Assembly (NCBI RefSeq): GCF_014041935.1
Contig: NZ_CP059491.1
Coordinates: 1,240,001-1,304,000 of the forward strand
Reading direction: 5' to 3'
DNA from: Gordonia jinghuaiqii
GTDB taxonomy: Bacteria > Actinomycetota > Actinomycetes > Mycobacteriales > Mycobacteriaceae
DNA: 64,000 bases
This document shows positions 9,036 to 18,004 of the stretch, in pieces. The position numbers and the translations under genes are program-made. Positions within the stretch are counted from its first letter, which is position 1. Each line of letters starts with the position of its first letter. The notes under the pieces are model-generated. The model did not search any database and was not told the origin of the DNA. It saw nothing but the letters and a program-made list of their open reading frames with translations.

Positions 9036-10556
9036 TCAATAGGCGCCCCGGCGGGAGGCCACGGCGCTGGCGGTGCGCCACAGAATTCCCAGATCGCCTG
9101 TCAAGGACCAGTTCTCGACGTAGGAGAGGTCGAGCCGGACCGAATCGTCCCAGGAGAGGTCGCTGCGTCCGGAAACCTGCCAGGGCCCGGTCATCCCGGG
9201 GCGGACCAGCATCCGGCGGCGGACGACGCGGTCGTAGGATTCCACCTCCGCGCGCAGTGGCGGCCTCGGACCGACCAGGCTCATCGTGCCGCCCAGGACG
9301 TTGAAGAGCTGGGGCAGTTCGTCGAGGCTGTAGCGCCGGATGACGCGTCCGACGCGGGTCACACGAGGGTCGGTGTGCAGCTTGAACAGGACGCCGTTGC
9401 CCTGGTCGAGATGGGTGAGGCCCGCGCGCAGGGTGTCCGCGTCGACCACCATGGAGCGGAACTTCCACATGGTGAACGGCTCGTTGTTGGGTCCCATGCG
9501 TTCGGCGCGGTAGAACACCGGCCCCCGGCTGTCGATCTTGATCGCCAGCGCGCACACCATCAGGACCGGTGAAAGCACCAGCAGTGCAATGGTGGTGGCG
9601 ATCTTGTCGAAGGTCAGCTTCAGGAACTTGTTGGCGCCCTTGTACTTGGGCTTGTCGATGTGCAGGAGGGGCAGACCCGCCTCCGGCCGCATGGTGATCC
9701 GCGGGCCGGCGACGTCGATGAGGCCCGGGGCCACCAGCATGTCGACGTCACAGCTCTCGAGTTCCCAGGAGAGTTCGCGCATCGCCCGGTGGCCGAGCGC
9801 GTCGGCGGAGGTGACCGCCACGGTGTTGGCGCCGCAGGTGCGCACGAGTTCGGGGGCGCGGTCATACCCGGCGAAGACCGGGACGTCGGCGGTTGAGCCG
9901 TCGGTGCTCTGGCCGCCGAAGGCCGGCAGCGGGGTGAGGGTCGGGGGATCGGTGAGGCACACCCCGACGACCCGATAACCCAGTGCCGGGTTCTTGTTCA
10001 GACGCTCGATGAGGGCTTTCGCCGATGCCCTCGAGCCCACGACCAGCACAGATCGCAGGAACAGGCCCCGCTCGCGGCCCGTGGTCAGGTGACGGCGCCA
10101 GGCCCAGCGGCCGGCGATGAGCATCAGTGTGCCGGCCGGCAGGATGATCGCGATGAATCCGCGGGCGATGGCGAGGTTGAGAACCAGATCGACCATCGCC
10201 CATGCGCCGAAGAAGCCGAAACAGGCGGTCAGCACGCGGTGATACTCGACCGGTCCGGCGCCGAGGATGCGCGGATCGGCAGCCTGCACGATCCGCAGCG
10301 CAGCCTGCCATCCGACGATGAGTGTGGCCGTGACCAGCAGCGCGGGAATGCCGTCGTGCCCGATGGGACGCATCAGATCTCCGCCGAACCGGATGAACTG
10401 TCCGGCGAGCACGGCGATCGAAATGACGGCGAAATCGGTCCAGGACACCTGCCTTGCATATTGCGTGAGCCACCCCTGCGACGTCGACGGCATCTGGGCC
10501 GGAACACTCTCCGCGCCGATGAAAGCGCGTGTGACCCGATCGATTGGAAAGCTCAT
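9036..10556 (-). CDS. Polyprenyl-phosphate glycosyl-1-phosphate transferase (priming sugar transferase)
   Basis: 506 residues from ATG 10556, preceded by a strong GGGGGAG site; the open frame continues upstream but without support. The N-terminal 300 residues hold about five membrane segments and a CoA-binding-like Rossmann region (VVGSRASAKALIERL). Residues about 310-506 are the bacterial sugar transferase domain: KFRSMVVDAD, then RYSLDELPQLFNVL and SLVGPRP. Enzymes of this type (WbaP/CpsE/EpsE) move hexose-1-phosphate onto undecaprenyl phosphate, the first step of repeat-unit assembly. It is the first gene of the leftward operon; its promoter should lie in the gap to the right. Confidence 0.92.
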   Translation of the reverse strand: MSFPIDRVTRAFIGAESVPAQMPSTSQGWLTQYARQVSWTDFAVISIAVLAGQFIRFGGDLMRPIGHDGIPALLVTATLIVGWQAALRIVQAADPRILGAGPVEYHRVLTACFGFFGAWAMVDLVLNLAIARGFIAIILPAGTLMLIAGRWAWRRHLTTGRERGLFLRSVLVVGSRASAKALIERLNKNPALGYRVVGVCLTDPPTLTPLPAFGGQSTDGSTADVPVFAGYDRAPELVRTCGANTVAVTSADALGHRAMRELSWELESCDVDMLVAPGLIDVAGPRITMRPEAGLPLLHIDKPKYKGANKFLKLTFDKIATTIALLVLSPVLMVCALAIKIDSRGPVFYRAERMGPNNEPFTMWKFRSMVVDADTLRAGLTHLDQGNGVLFKLHTDPRVTRVGRVIRRYSLDELPQLFNVLGGTMSLVGPRPPLRAEVESYDRVVRRRMLVRPGMTGPWQVSGRSDLSWDDSVRLDLSYVENWSLTGDLGILWRTASAVASRRGAY

Positions 10557-11381
10557 GTACTCCCCCCTGAGTAGATCCAAGAGGGACGGTTCCGCGAGTG
10601 TCTTTGGTTCCTGCCCCCTTGGCAATTGGGACAGTACAGATGATTTCGCCGCATTTACACACACGTATAGACCTGTTGGATCGGCGGGACTACAGGCGAT
10701 TGTTGGTGGCGGCGGCCTCCTACTCATGAATGGCTCGGTTGAACACCTGAGTGTTTTCCTGCCAGATCGGTCAAATGCCATTGAGGGCCGAAAAGCGCTG
10801 TATCCGACGATTGTTGTGAGTTCTTCCGTAAAGCCGGACGGTCGTGTAAGTCGCCTGAATTAGACAACGTGCGATGTCATGCATACCCGCTGGTGGCAGC
10901 CCTTTTCGCTGTGAGCTGCGGCGATGGTGGGCGAATGTGGCCCGGGGGTGCGATCAGGTCGGCGTGGCCAGGTCGTAATCCTCGCTTAGGGGTTGCGGGT
11001 TGACAATCTCTGCTTGTTGATGGCCGTTTTGTCTACTGACCACTTTATGTTGTCGGTCGATGAAACACGGTTCGACGACTCCGCTTCTGTGCCTTGGGTA
11101 TGCGCTCCAAAAGGCGAACAATTGGCGTGAAGTGGTTCGTCGGACCGTCGTGAATGATGCGTTCGAGCCCGGCGTCGACCGGCCGCGGATATGTCTCAGA
11201 TTTGCACCCTGTTCGCGTGTCTAAGTAGGGGCCGCACCGTGTTGGGCGTGACTTCGGGGCCGCCCTGGGTGCGAGGCACGCCGATTCCCGCCGTGAGGGG
11301 CGATGAACGAGAATTTGTCATCGTTTCAGTGTCTAATGACTCCCGAAGGGGTTGGGACGACATTTTGAAGGCGGTAGTCAA
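10557..11381. other. 825-bp gene-free divergent regulatory region
   Basis: No convincing gene between the leftward exopolysaccharide operon and the rightward SQD1-BcsB-GT2 operon. The sequence is visibly richer in A and T than the flanking genes. A TTGACA hexamer stands at 11000-11005 without a clear -10 partner. Short open frames (such as 11191-11385) lack actinobacterial codon bias and homology I can recognise. The region probably carries both divergent promoters and long leaders. I see no riboswitch fold I can name. Confidence 0.5.
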
Positions 11382-12575
11382 GTGAAGATTGTGGTTGTCG
11401 GTGGCGATGGGTTCTGCGGATGGCCGAGTGCTCTGCACCTCTCCAGTTCAGGACACGAGGTGGTGATCGTCGACAGCCTGGTCCGTCGACAGATCGACGA
11501 CGAGCTCGGTGTCCAGTCGCTCACCCCGATCGCGGATATCGCTCAGCGACTGGACTGCTGGCGCGAGGTCACCGGGCAGTCCATCGACTTCATCCAGCTC
11601 GACGTGGCGCACGACTATGACGGGCTCCTCGCAGTCCTGCGTCACCATGATCCCGAAGCGATCGTGCACTTCGGCGAGCAACGGGCCGCCCCGTACTCCA
11701 TGAAAGACAGTGCGCACAAGCGGTACACCGTCGACAACAACGTCAACGCGACCCACAACATCCTGGCCGCGATCGTCGAATGCGAGTCCGATGCGCATCT
11801 GGTGCACCTGGGCACCATGGGTGTGTACGGATACGACACCGCCCCGTTCAATCTTCCGGAGGGATATCTGACGGTCAGCTTTCCCGACCGCCACGGTGAA
11901 CCCGTCGTCCGCGAGATCCTCTACCCGACACGCCCGGGCAGCGTCTACCACCTGACGAAGTCGATGGATCAGCTGCTCTTCCAGTTCTATGCGCGCAACG
12001 ACGGCGTTCGCATCACCGATCTGCATCAGGGGATCGTGTGGGGCACCCAGACCGAGGAGACCAGACTCGACGACCGGCTGGTGAATCGATTCGACTACGA
12101 CGGCGACTTCGGGACGGTGCTCAACCGCTTCCTGATGCAGGCAGCGATCGGTTATCCGTTGACGGTGCACGGCACCGGCGGCCAGACGCGTGCGTTCATC
12201 AATCTCCAGGACACGGTCCGATGTATCCGGCTAGCCGTGGAGTCCGTCGACCAGGTCCGAGACGGGCGGGTCCGCATCATGAACCAGATCGCCGAGACCC
12301 ACCGCGTGCGTGACCTTGCGCAGCTGCTGCAGCGGTTGGTCGGTGCCGAGGTCGAGTACGTGGGCAACCCCCGCGCCGAGAGCGACGAGAACGACCTGGC
12401 CGCGGACAACGACCAGCTCGTCGCGCTGGGATTCGCACCGATCCTGCTGGAAGAGGGGCTGTTACAGGAGTCGGTGGAGGTCGCCACGAAGTACGCCGAG
12501 CGCTGCGACCTCTTTCGGATTCCGTCCGTGTCGTTCTGGAACCGTGATCGCCGGATCGCGGTCACCCGTTCATGA
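11382..12575 (+). CDS. SQD1-family NAD-dependent epimerase (UDP-sulfoquinovose synthase-like)
   Basis: 397 residues from GTG 11382 with GAAGG about ten bases upstream. Extended SDR: VVVGGDGFCGWPSALHL is the dinucleotide-binding loop, typical of SQD1. The catalytic YHLTK follows, and RFDYDGDFGTVLNRF near residue 250 is a hallmark of SQD1/Agl3 proteins. Family members add sulfite to UDP-glucose to give UDP-sulfoquinovose, using bound NAD. The start of a BcsB-like gene overlaps its stop as ATGA. Since a processive glycosyltransferase follows, I infer the product feeds a polymer rather than sulfolipid. Other nucleotide-sugar epimerase roles remain possible. Confidence 0.82.
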   Translation: MKIVVVGGDGFCGWPSALHLSSSGHEVVIVDSLVRRQIDDELGVQSLTPIADIAQRLDCWREVTGQSIDFIQLDVAHDYDGLLAVLRHHDPEAIVHFGEQRAAPYSMKDSAHKRYTVDNNVNATHNILAAIVECESDAHLVHLGTMGVYGYDTAPFNLPEGYLTVSFPDRHGEPVVREILYPTRPGSVYHLTKSMDQLLFQFYARNDGVRITDLHQGIVWGTQTEETRLDDRLVNRFDYDGDFGTVLNRFLMQAAIGYPLTVHGTGGQTRAFINLQDTVRCIRLAVESVDQVRDGRVRIMNQIAETHRVRDLAQLLQRLVGAEVEYVGNPRAESDENDLAADNDQLVALGFAPILLEEGLLQESVEVATKYAERCDLFRIPSVSFWNRDRRIAVTRS

Positions 12576-14446
12576 CACACGAGGACCCCGAATCCACACG
12601 CGCCACGTGGCTGCCGCGTCGGGCACTGCTGTTCTTCGCGCTCGTCGCCGTACTGGTACTGGTGTTCGTGTGGCTGCGGCCGAACTGGTTCATCCCGGCG
12701 AGCGGCGGCGACGGTCCGACGGCCACCGCAGGAACCGACTTCGTGCAGACGCTGTCGACCGCGGGGTCGGGCGATGATGTGGTCCTCAGCGACGACAACA
12801 CGACCTCGTCGTCGTTCACCTTCACCCGCCCGCAGGATGCGCGGGTGACGGACACCAGACTGATTCTCTCCGGTCGCTCACAGGCCGAGGTGTCCCGGCC
12901 GGTCTTTCTCAAGGTGTTCATCGACGGCGCCATGCGACACGTCGAGCGCCTCGGTGACGGCAAACGCGAGCTCGATATCGAGGTCGCGATTCCGCAGCGC
13001 GCCGTCGAGGACAATGCGATCGACGTCCAGGTGCGTCTGAGTGGGGCAAGCGGTGACGAGCAGTGTGTGCCCGACCGGGAACTGGGCGCGCTGGTGGTCC
13101 TCGACGCCCGCGGCACCCGCGTGACGGGGGATCTCGACTCGCCGCTGGAGAGTGTTCGGGACGTCGTGACCGGTCTCGGTCAGCGAGTGACGCTGAGAAT
13201 CGTCCCACCAGAAGGAGACTCGTCCGGTGAGCTCGCCCGTGGATGGATCGAGACCGCCACCCGGGTCGGGGTCGCGTTGACCCGCGAGGGTTACGAGGTC
13301 CGGGTCGTCGACGCCTCCGGTGACGTGCGGGACGGCAACAGCACGATCCTGATCGGTCCGGTCACCGCGCTGGCGGGGCTGGGATGGGAGCCCACCGATG
13401 GCGCCACCGGGAGCATCCTGACCGGACGCCTCGGCGATCGCAGCGTACTCGCCGTGGTCGGGACGTCGGGCGACGTCACCGTGCCGTTCCGGGCCGGAGG
13501 TGCCGACGTCATCGCCGACGCGGCGTTCTCCACCCCGCGCACCCAGGAGACGGAACCGCGGCGTGGCTCGGTGATGTCGCTCGCTGAGCTGGGACTCGAC
13601 ACCTCGGCGGTCCAGGTGACGCGGTCGCGCGCGTGGCGGGTGGCGTACTCGTTGGCCGACCTGCCCGGCGGGCGGGCACCGCAATCGGCACGCCTGGGTT
13701 TCCAGGTGCCGCCGGCACCGCCCGGCTCCCGCTGGCTGACCCAGATCCAACTCAACGGACAGCTCGTGGCGTCTCGGGTCCTGACGGCCCCGGGCACCAC
13801 CGACTGGGTGGACGCGCCGCTGCCCGCCGCCGCGACACAGGTGCGCAATCAGCTGACCATCACGGTGTCGCGGGACCGGGACATCGCGGGATGTCAGGTC
13901 CGCGAGGCGCCGTACTCCGTTGCACTGTCGCCCGATTCGGCACTGGTGGGCCGCGCGGAGGGCGCGGGATTCACCGCTCTCCCGGCGGCATTCGCGTCGG
14001 GTTTCGAGACAGCCCTGCCGGCGGTGGCGGCGCGTAACCCGGCGCAGACCGTGTCGGCGCTGGTTCCTGCGCTGGCGGAATTCTCCGGGCTCTACGGATC
14101 GCTCGAGTTCGTGTGGGAGCGTACGCCGGACGGGCGGCCGTTCGTGCTCCTGGGGGCGATGCCGATCGCCGGTATCGCGGCGCCGGTGGCACTTTCGGGT
14201 GATCGCCTGGAGGCGGCCGGCGTCGACGTCACGTCGATGAGCAACGGACTGGTCCTGCAGACGGCTGCGACGCAAAGCGGTGCAACGGGTTTGTTGATCA
14301 CCCCGGTGGGGGATCCCGCAGATGTGTTGCTCCCGCCACTGGGACGTGAGGCGGCGCTGATCGTCCCCACCGGTGGCCGGGCACTGGTGGTCGACGAGGC
14401 CGGGCGTGTGGTTCCGCACCCGCCCGAGCGAACACCACCGCCGTGA
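12572..14446 (+). CDS. BcsB-like membrane-anchored polysaccharide synthase partner
   Basis: 624 residues. One transmembrane helix near residues 17-35 places the rest outside the membrane. The large ectodomain alternates beta-sandwich-like segments: a first with CVPDRELGALVVLD (the family's conserved Cys and aromatic/Asp region), and a later one with CQVREAPYSV. These resemble the carbohydrate-binding and ferredoxin-like domains of BcsB, the periplasmic subunit that receives the glucan from BcsA. Similarity is at the level of layout and short motifs, so the call is tentative. Coupled by four-base overlaps to the epimerase before and the glycosyltransferase after. Confidence 0.6.
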   Translation: MTHEDPESTRATWLPRRALLFFALVAVLVLVFVWLRPNWFIPASGGDGPTATAGTDFVQTLSTAGSGDDVVLSDDNTTSSSFTFTRPQDARVTDTRLILSGRSQAEVSRPVFLKVFIDGAMRHVERLGDGKRELDIEVAIPQRAVEDNAIDVQVRLSGASGDEQCVPDRELGALVVLDARGTRVTGDLDSPLESVRDVVTGLGQRVTLRIVPPEGDSSGELARGWIETATRVGVALTREGYEVRVVDASGDVRDGNSTILIGPVTALAGLGWEPTDGATGSILTGRLGDRSVLAVVGTSGDVTVPFRAGGADVIADAAFSTPRTQETEPRRGSVMSLAELGLDTSAVQVTRSRAWRVAYSLADLPGGRAPQSARLGFQVPPAPPGSRWLTQIQLNGQLVASRVLTAPGTTDWVDAPLPAAATQVRNQLTITVSRDRDIAGCQVREAPYSVALSPDSALVGRAEGAGFTALPAAFASGFETALPAVAARNPAQTVSALVPALAEFSGLYGSLEFVWERTPDGRPFVLLGAMPIAGIAAPVALSGDRLEAAGVDVTSMSNGLVLQTAATQSGATGLLITPVGDPADVLLPPLGREAALIVPTGGRALVVDEAGRVVPHPPERTPPP

Positions 14447-16308
14447 CCGCTGAACCGGCCCGCATCCCGGAGGTCGAGGCGGCCAAGGAACATTTCCGGT
14501 CGGTCGACAGCACGCCGGTACGCTACGCCCGGCCGGAACCGGCCGCGCGGGTCAACGGTTTCCTGCTGGCCTTCGCGGGGTGCTCGTTGATCGTGCAGCT
14601 CACGTTCACCGTGCTCGCCAACACGAGAGTGGGCAACGGGAACAGGGATCTGGTCTTCTTCACCGGCGACGGGCTCTACTCGCTGATGCCGGTCCGGTTG
14701 TTCCTGCTCACGTTCTTCATCGTCTTCGCGTTCTGGATCCACTCGAACCTGTGGCGTCGCCTGCTGATCGCCGTCGAACTCGTCGCAGGTGTGCTGATCA
14801 GTTCCCTGCTCATCGATTTCGCCGCGCTGATGGTGGGCAGGTTCACCTCGGTCACCATCGAGGTGTTCGCCCAGCAGGTCCTGACGGCGCTGCTGGCATT
14901 GGTGCTGTTCCCGATCGTGTTGTGCACCAATGCGGTTCTGCCGCCGGCTGGTCCGCTCCCGAAAGCCGCTCGGCAGAAACGAATTCGTTGGCACAGCTGG
15001 GTGCGGCTGGTGATACCGCTCGGGGTCGCCTTCGCCGTGGCGACGTGGGTGGAAGTGCACTGGGTGGACCAGATCGGCTGGATGCGTTCGGCGGCGTTGC
15101 TCGGCGGCGTCGGGCCGGGAGTGTTCCTGGCGCAGCAGGCGTTCATCATCCAGGTGGCGCTCATCGGCCTGGTGCTGGTCACCCGCTCCCGCCGGCGCGG
15201 CATGGATTTCGCTCCCGATCTCGCGATCCTGGTGCCCGCCCACAACGAGGCACACTCGATCGCCGACACCATCGCCGCCGCGGGGGAGGCTGCGCGCCGG
15301 TACGCCGGGAAGGTGCGCATCTACGTGGTCGACAACCTGTCGACCGACGACACGATCGCCGTGGCGCGCGCGGCCATCGCCGCCAATACCGACCTCGTCG
15401 GCGAGGTCCTCGAATGCCGCGAGCCGGGCAAGGCGATCGCCCTCAACAGCGGAATCGCGCAGATCACCGAGGACTTCCTCGTCCGGATCGACGCGGACAC
15501 GATCATCGGCCCGAGCTGTCTGGCCGTCTCCATGCGGCACCTCGCCGATCCCGACGTCGGAGCCGTCGGTGGACTACCGCTGCCGACCGAGCGCCGGACC
15601 TACATCGATCGGGTGCGCCTCATCGAGGTGTTGCTGCGTCACGCGTTCTATCAGGTCGGGCTCAACGGCTTCGACGGCGTCATGGGTGTGCCGGGCATGC
15701 TGACGGTCTATCGCCGTGCTGCGCTGGACGCCGCGGGTCCGATCGTGCAGGGCATGAACGGTGAGGACACCGACATCTGTCTGCGCATCAGCGCGGCGGG
15801 GTACCGCGTGATCGCCGACCCGGCGGTCGTCTACTGGAGCGAGACCCCGCAGAGCTGGGCCCACCTGCGCGAGCAACGCACGCGCTGGTTCCGCAGCATC
15901 TACCACGTCGCCGGTCACAACCGGAAGATGCTGCTCAACACCCATTCGATGGCCGGCGCGGTCACCCTTCCGTTCCAGCTCGCCAGTGCCGCGCGACGTG
16001 CGATGTTCGCGCCGCTGCTCGTGGCCGCCACGATCGCGCTCCTCGTCTTCGGCCCGACATTCCCGGGTCTGCGCTGGGTGCCGGTCATCGCCACGATTCT
16101 CGGTCTGCCGTTACTGGTCGCGATCCTGGTGTGCATGCTGGCGAGACAATGGCGCGCCCTGCTCTACATCCCGGAGTACCTGACATTCCGGATCATCCGG
16201 AGTTGGTTCACGCTCGGCGCCGCGATGACACTCGTGTTCCCGCCGCTGGAACCGCGGTTTCGGTGGGGGCGGGCTGAAAGTGTGTCGGCGGGGGAGAAAA
16301 GGCCGTAG
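14443..16308 (+). CDS. BcsA-like processive family 2 glycosyltransferase
   Basis: 621 residues from GTG 14443 (GTGA overlap). Four or more membrane segments precede the GT-A domain, which starts near residue 255 (LAILVPAHNEAHSI). The processive-synthase residues are present: Asp in DNLSTDDT, RIDADT, NGEDTD and finally QRTRW, equivalent to QxxRW of cellulose, chitin and hyaluronan synthases. Three to four membrane segments follow. It should polymerise a beta-linked sugar on the inner face and export it. No PilZ domain is seen. The polymer is unknown; the upstream SQD1-like gene hints at a sulfo-sugar or modified hexose. Confidence 0.85.
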   Translation: MTAEPARIPEVEAAKEHFRSVDSTPVRYARPEPAARVNGFLLAFAGCSLIVQLTFTVLANTRVGNGNRDLVFFTGDGLYSLMPVRLFLLTFFIVFAFWIHSNLWRRLLIAVELVAGVLISSLLIDFAALMVGRFTSVTIEVFAQQVLTALLALVLFPIVLCTNAVLPPAGPLPKAARQKRIRWHSWVRLVIPLGVAFAVATWVEVHWVDQIGWMRSAALLGGVGPGVFLAQQAFIIQVALIGLVLVTRSRRRGMDFAPDLAILVPAHNEAHSIADTIAAAGEAARRYAGKVRIYVVDNLSTDDTIAVARAAIAANTDLVGEVLECREPGKAIALNSGIAQITEDFLVRIDADTIIGPSCLAVSMRHLADPDVGAVGGLPLPTERRTYIDRVRLIEVLLRHAFYQVGLNGFDGVMGVPGMLTVYRRAALDAAGPIVQGMNGEDTDICLRISAAGYRVIADPAVVYWSETPQSWAHLREQRTRWFRSIYHVAGHNRKMLLNTHSMAGAVTLPFQLASAARRAMFAPLLVAATIALLVFGPTFPGLRWVPVIATILGLPLLVAILVCMLARQWRALLYIPEYLTFRIIRSWFTLGAAMTLVFPPLEPRFRWGRAESVSAGEKRP

Positions 16309-16348
16309 TGCCCCACCAGGGTCGAACCTGGGACCTGCGGATCAAAAG
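16309..16348. repeat. attR-like partial copy of the tRNA-Lys 3' end
   Basis: Begins TGCCCCACCAGG and continues through the T-arm to the anticodon side. Against the intact tRNA-Lys at 20502-20543 it lacks one C in the acceptor stem and one C in the T-loop region and has one T-to-C change near the anticodon. It cannot fold into a complete tRNA. It directly follows the TAG of the glycosyltransferase. Confidence 0.7.
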
Positions 16349-16362
16349 ACAGAATCCGCCCA

Positions 16363-17196
16363 CTACCGCCGTGACCCGCGCCGCGACGACGCCGATTGTG
16401 GCTGTTCAAGCCGATGCAGCGTAATGGTTCTGGCGGCCGCGCGAGCGACGTAGTCCTCGATCGGTTCGAGACGGGACGGCACGATGGCGGGGGCGCGGCT
16501 TTTGTCTCCCAGGATGTCATCGTCGGTGCGGCGGTTTTCGGCGCCCGTCCATCGGAAGTAGACCAACCCGTCGCTGCGATCGACGACGATCGTGCCGGTG
16601 ATGCCGGACGTGTTGCTGTTGTGGAGCGAGGAGACCGAACAGATCGACTGAGCGATGTAGTACGCGGTGAACTCGAGCGAATCGCTGCGATCCGACCAGA
16701 AGACGGCCTTGCTGCGGAGGCGTTTCTCGGCGTTCCGGGGCGGCTTGATCTCGCGGGAGAACGGGCGCTCGATCCGGCCGACGTCGTTCATCCCGCCGTC
16801 GCCGTGCACGCCCGGCCGGCGGAACTCGATCACCTCGGTCCAGAAGAAGTCGCCGTCGGAGTTGATCGAGTTGATCAAGCGGTGAAACGGGCCGTACTGC
16901 TCGTTCGTGAACCCGGCATCGATCCTGCCGCCGATCCAGATGAGTTGTTCATGCGTGGTGCGCAGAAAACTCTTGCTGCTCAGCTTGCTCTTCTTGGGTG
17001 TGATGCCTTCCGACAACAGCCTCGCGTACACCACCTGCAGAGGCGCGCGGATGGCCTCGATGAAGTGGAGGGTGAGTTCGCGTCGCTCCTCCCAGTCCGC
17101 GGCCGCCGAGCGTTCTACCGCCGCCGCCTGCTGGTCCCGCTCCGTCCGGAAGCGGTCGGCGGCGCCGCCGGCAACGTCGTCGAATCCGAAAGTCAT
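16363..17196 (-). CDS. Island paralogue 5 of 5 (unknown family, 277 aa)
   Basis: I do not recognise this protein. It starts at ATG 17196 with GGAGG just upstream, overlapping the end of the previous gene's signals. The N-terminal 65 residues are predicted helical and charged, ending in PLQVVYARLLSEGI. The middle is the most divergent of the five and lacks the WYDE block. It keeps the strand-like motif IVVDRSDGLVYFRW at residues 203-216 and the C-terminal helix DYVARAAARTI at 248-258. The tail is basic (SRRGSRR). No signal peptide or membrane segment. Last gene of the coupled operon. Role unknown. Confidence 0.8.
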   Translation of the reverse strand: MTFGFDDVAGGAADRFRTERDQQAAAVERSAAADWEERRELTLHFIEAIRAPLQVVYARLLSEGITPKKSKLSSKSFLRTTHEQLIWIGGRIDAGFTNEQYGPFHRLINSINSDGDFFWTEVIEFRRPGVHGDGGMNDVGRIERPFSREIKPPRNAEKRLRSKAVFWSDRSDSLEFTAYYIAQSICSVSSLHNSNTSGITGTIVVDRSDGLVYFRWTGAENRRTDDDILGDKSRAPAIVPSRLEPIEDYVARAAARTITLHRLEQPQSASSRRGSRR

Positions 17197-17200
17197 TGCC

Positions 17201-18004
17201 CTACCTCCGATATCGTGACCGGCGGACGTCATCGATCGCCAACTCGCAGGCGATGATCCGGGCCACGTAGTCGTCGGTCGACTCGATCCAGGTGTGCGGA
17301 GCGATCTGCGTACCCACTTGCGGGACCTCCTCGAAGTGGACGCCCGGGACGCTCACGAGGACGCCGCGAAGACGGTCGTAGCTCCACGCGATGTACGTCT
17401 GACCGGTGTCGGTGTCGAGGAAGAGGTTTGCCGCGTCGGTGGATGTACAGGGAAGGTCGCGCCCCCTGGACCGGACGGCGGCGAGCGAGTCCGCCGTAGA
17501 CCCGTACGCCCAGTCGGTGATCGTCAGCTCCCGCAACTCCGACTCGTCGTACCACCGGAACATGCCCGACGCGTCCGGTTTCGCGGTCGGCGGCGGCATC
17601 AGGGGAGTGTCGACACTTCCGTTTCTGCGCAGCTCCTCGGCTCGTCCCTGCCAGTAGGTGAGTTCGATCGTCGACGACAGCAGACCGAACCGGTGGAGGT
17701 ACTGGTGTCGGCGGGTGAAGGGGCCGAATGTGAACGGCTGCACGGTGCCAGGCACTCCGGTGGTGTCACGCAGCGCGAGGACGTTGCGGCGATCACCGAT
17801 CCGCCCGATCTTCTCGGCAGACAGCTGAGAGTATGCCTGCCGCCCCAGCGGCTCCACCTGCTGGACGAATGCCCGCGCCGTGACCGTGGCCTCGTCACTC
17901 GCTCGACGAAGGGCCTTCGCCTTGGCATTCGTGCCCTGAGCGACCTCGGTGAGGAACCCGTCGATCTTGCGGTTGATCGCCATCGCCAGGCGCTCGTCGA
18001 TCAC
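17201..18004 (-). CDS. Island paralogue 4 of 5 (unknown family, 267 aa)
   Basis: No family recognised. GTG start at 18004 overlaps the preceding stop as GTGA. Layout: helical N-terminus to about residue 66 (VEPLGRQAYSQLSAEKI), a variable centre, then the shared block MFRWYDESELREL at 148-160, the LFLDTDTGQTYIAW motif at 194-207 and the terminal helix YVARIIACEL at 246-255. With the next gene upstream it defines the signature used to relate all five. No secretion signal or membrane helix. The Asp-Thr-Gly-x-x-Tyr strand might be a sheet core rather than an active site; I see no catalytic signature. Confidence 0.82.
   Translation of the reverse strand: MIDERLAMAINRKIDGFLTEVAQGTNAKAKALRRASDEATVTARAFVQQVEPLGRQAYSQLSAEKIGRIGDRRNVLALRDTTGVPGTVQPFTFGPFTRRHQYLHRFGLLSSTIELTYWQGRAEELRRNGSVDTPLMPPPTAKPDASGMFRWYDESELRELTITDWAYGSTADSLAAVRSRGRDLPCTSTDAANLFLDTDTGQTYIAWSYDRLRGVLVSVPGVHFEEVPQVGTQIAPHTWIESTDDYVARIIACELAIDDVRRSRYRR

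Noticed and set aside
11191-11385. 64-residue rightward open frame before the SQD1-like gene
   Set aside because: Overlaps the ribosome site and start of the epimerase, has no upstream ribosome site and no typical codon bias.
16309-16348. A second functional tRNA-Lys
   Set aside because: Only the 3' portion is present and bases are missing from the acceptor and T-arm; no D-arm follows.
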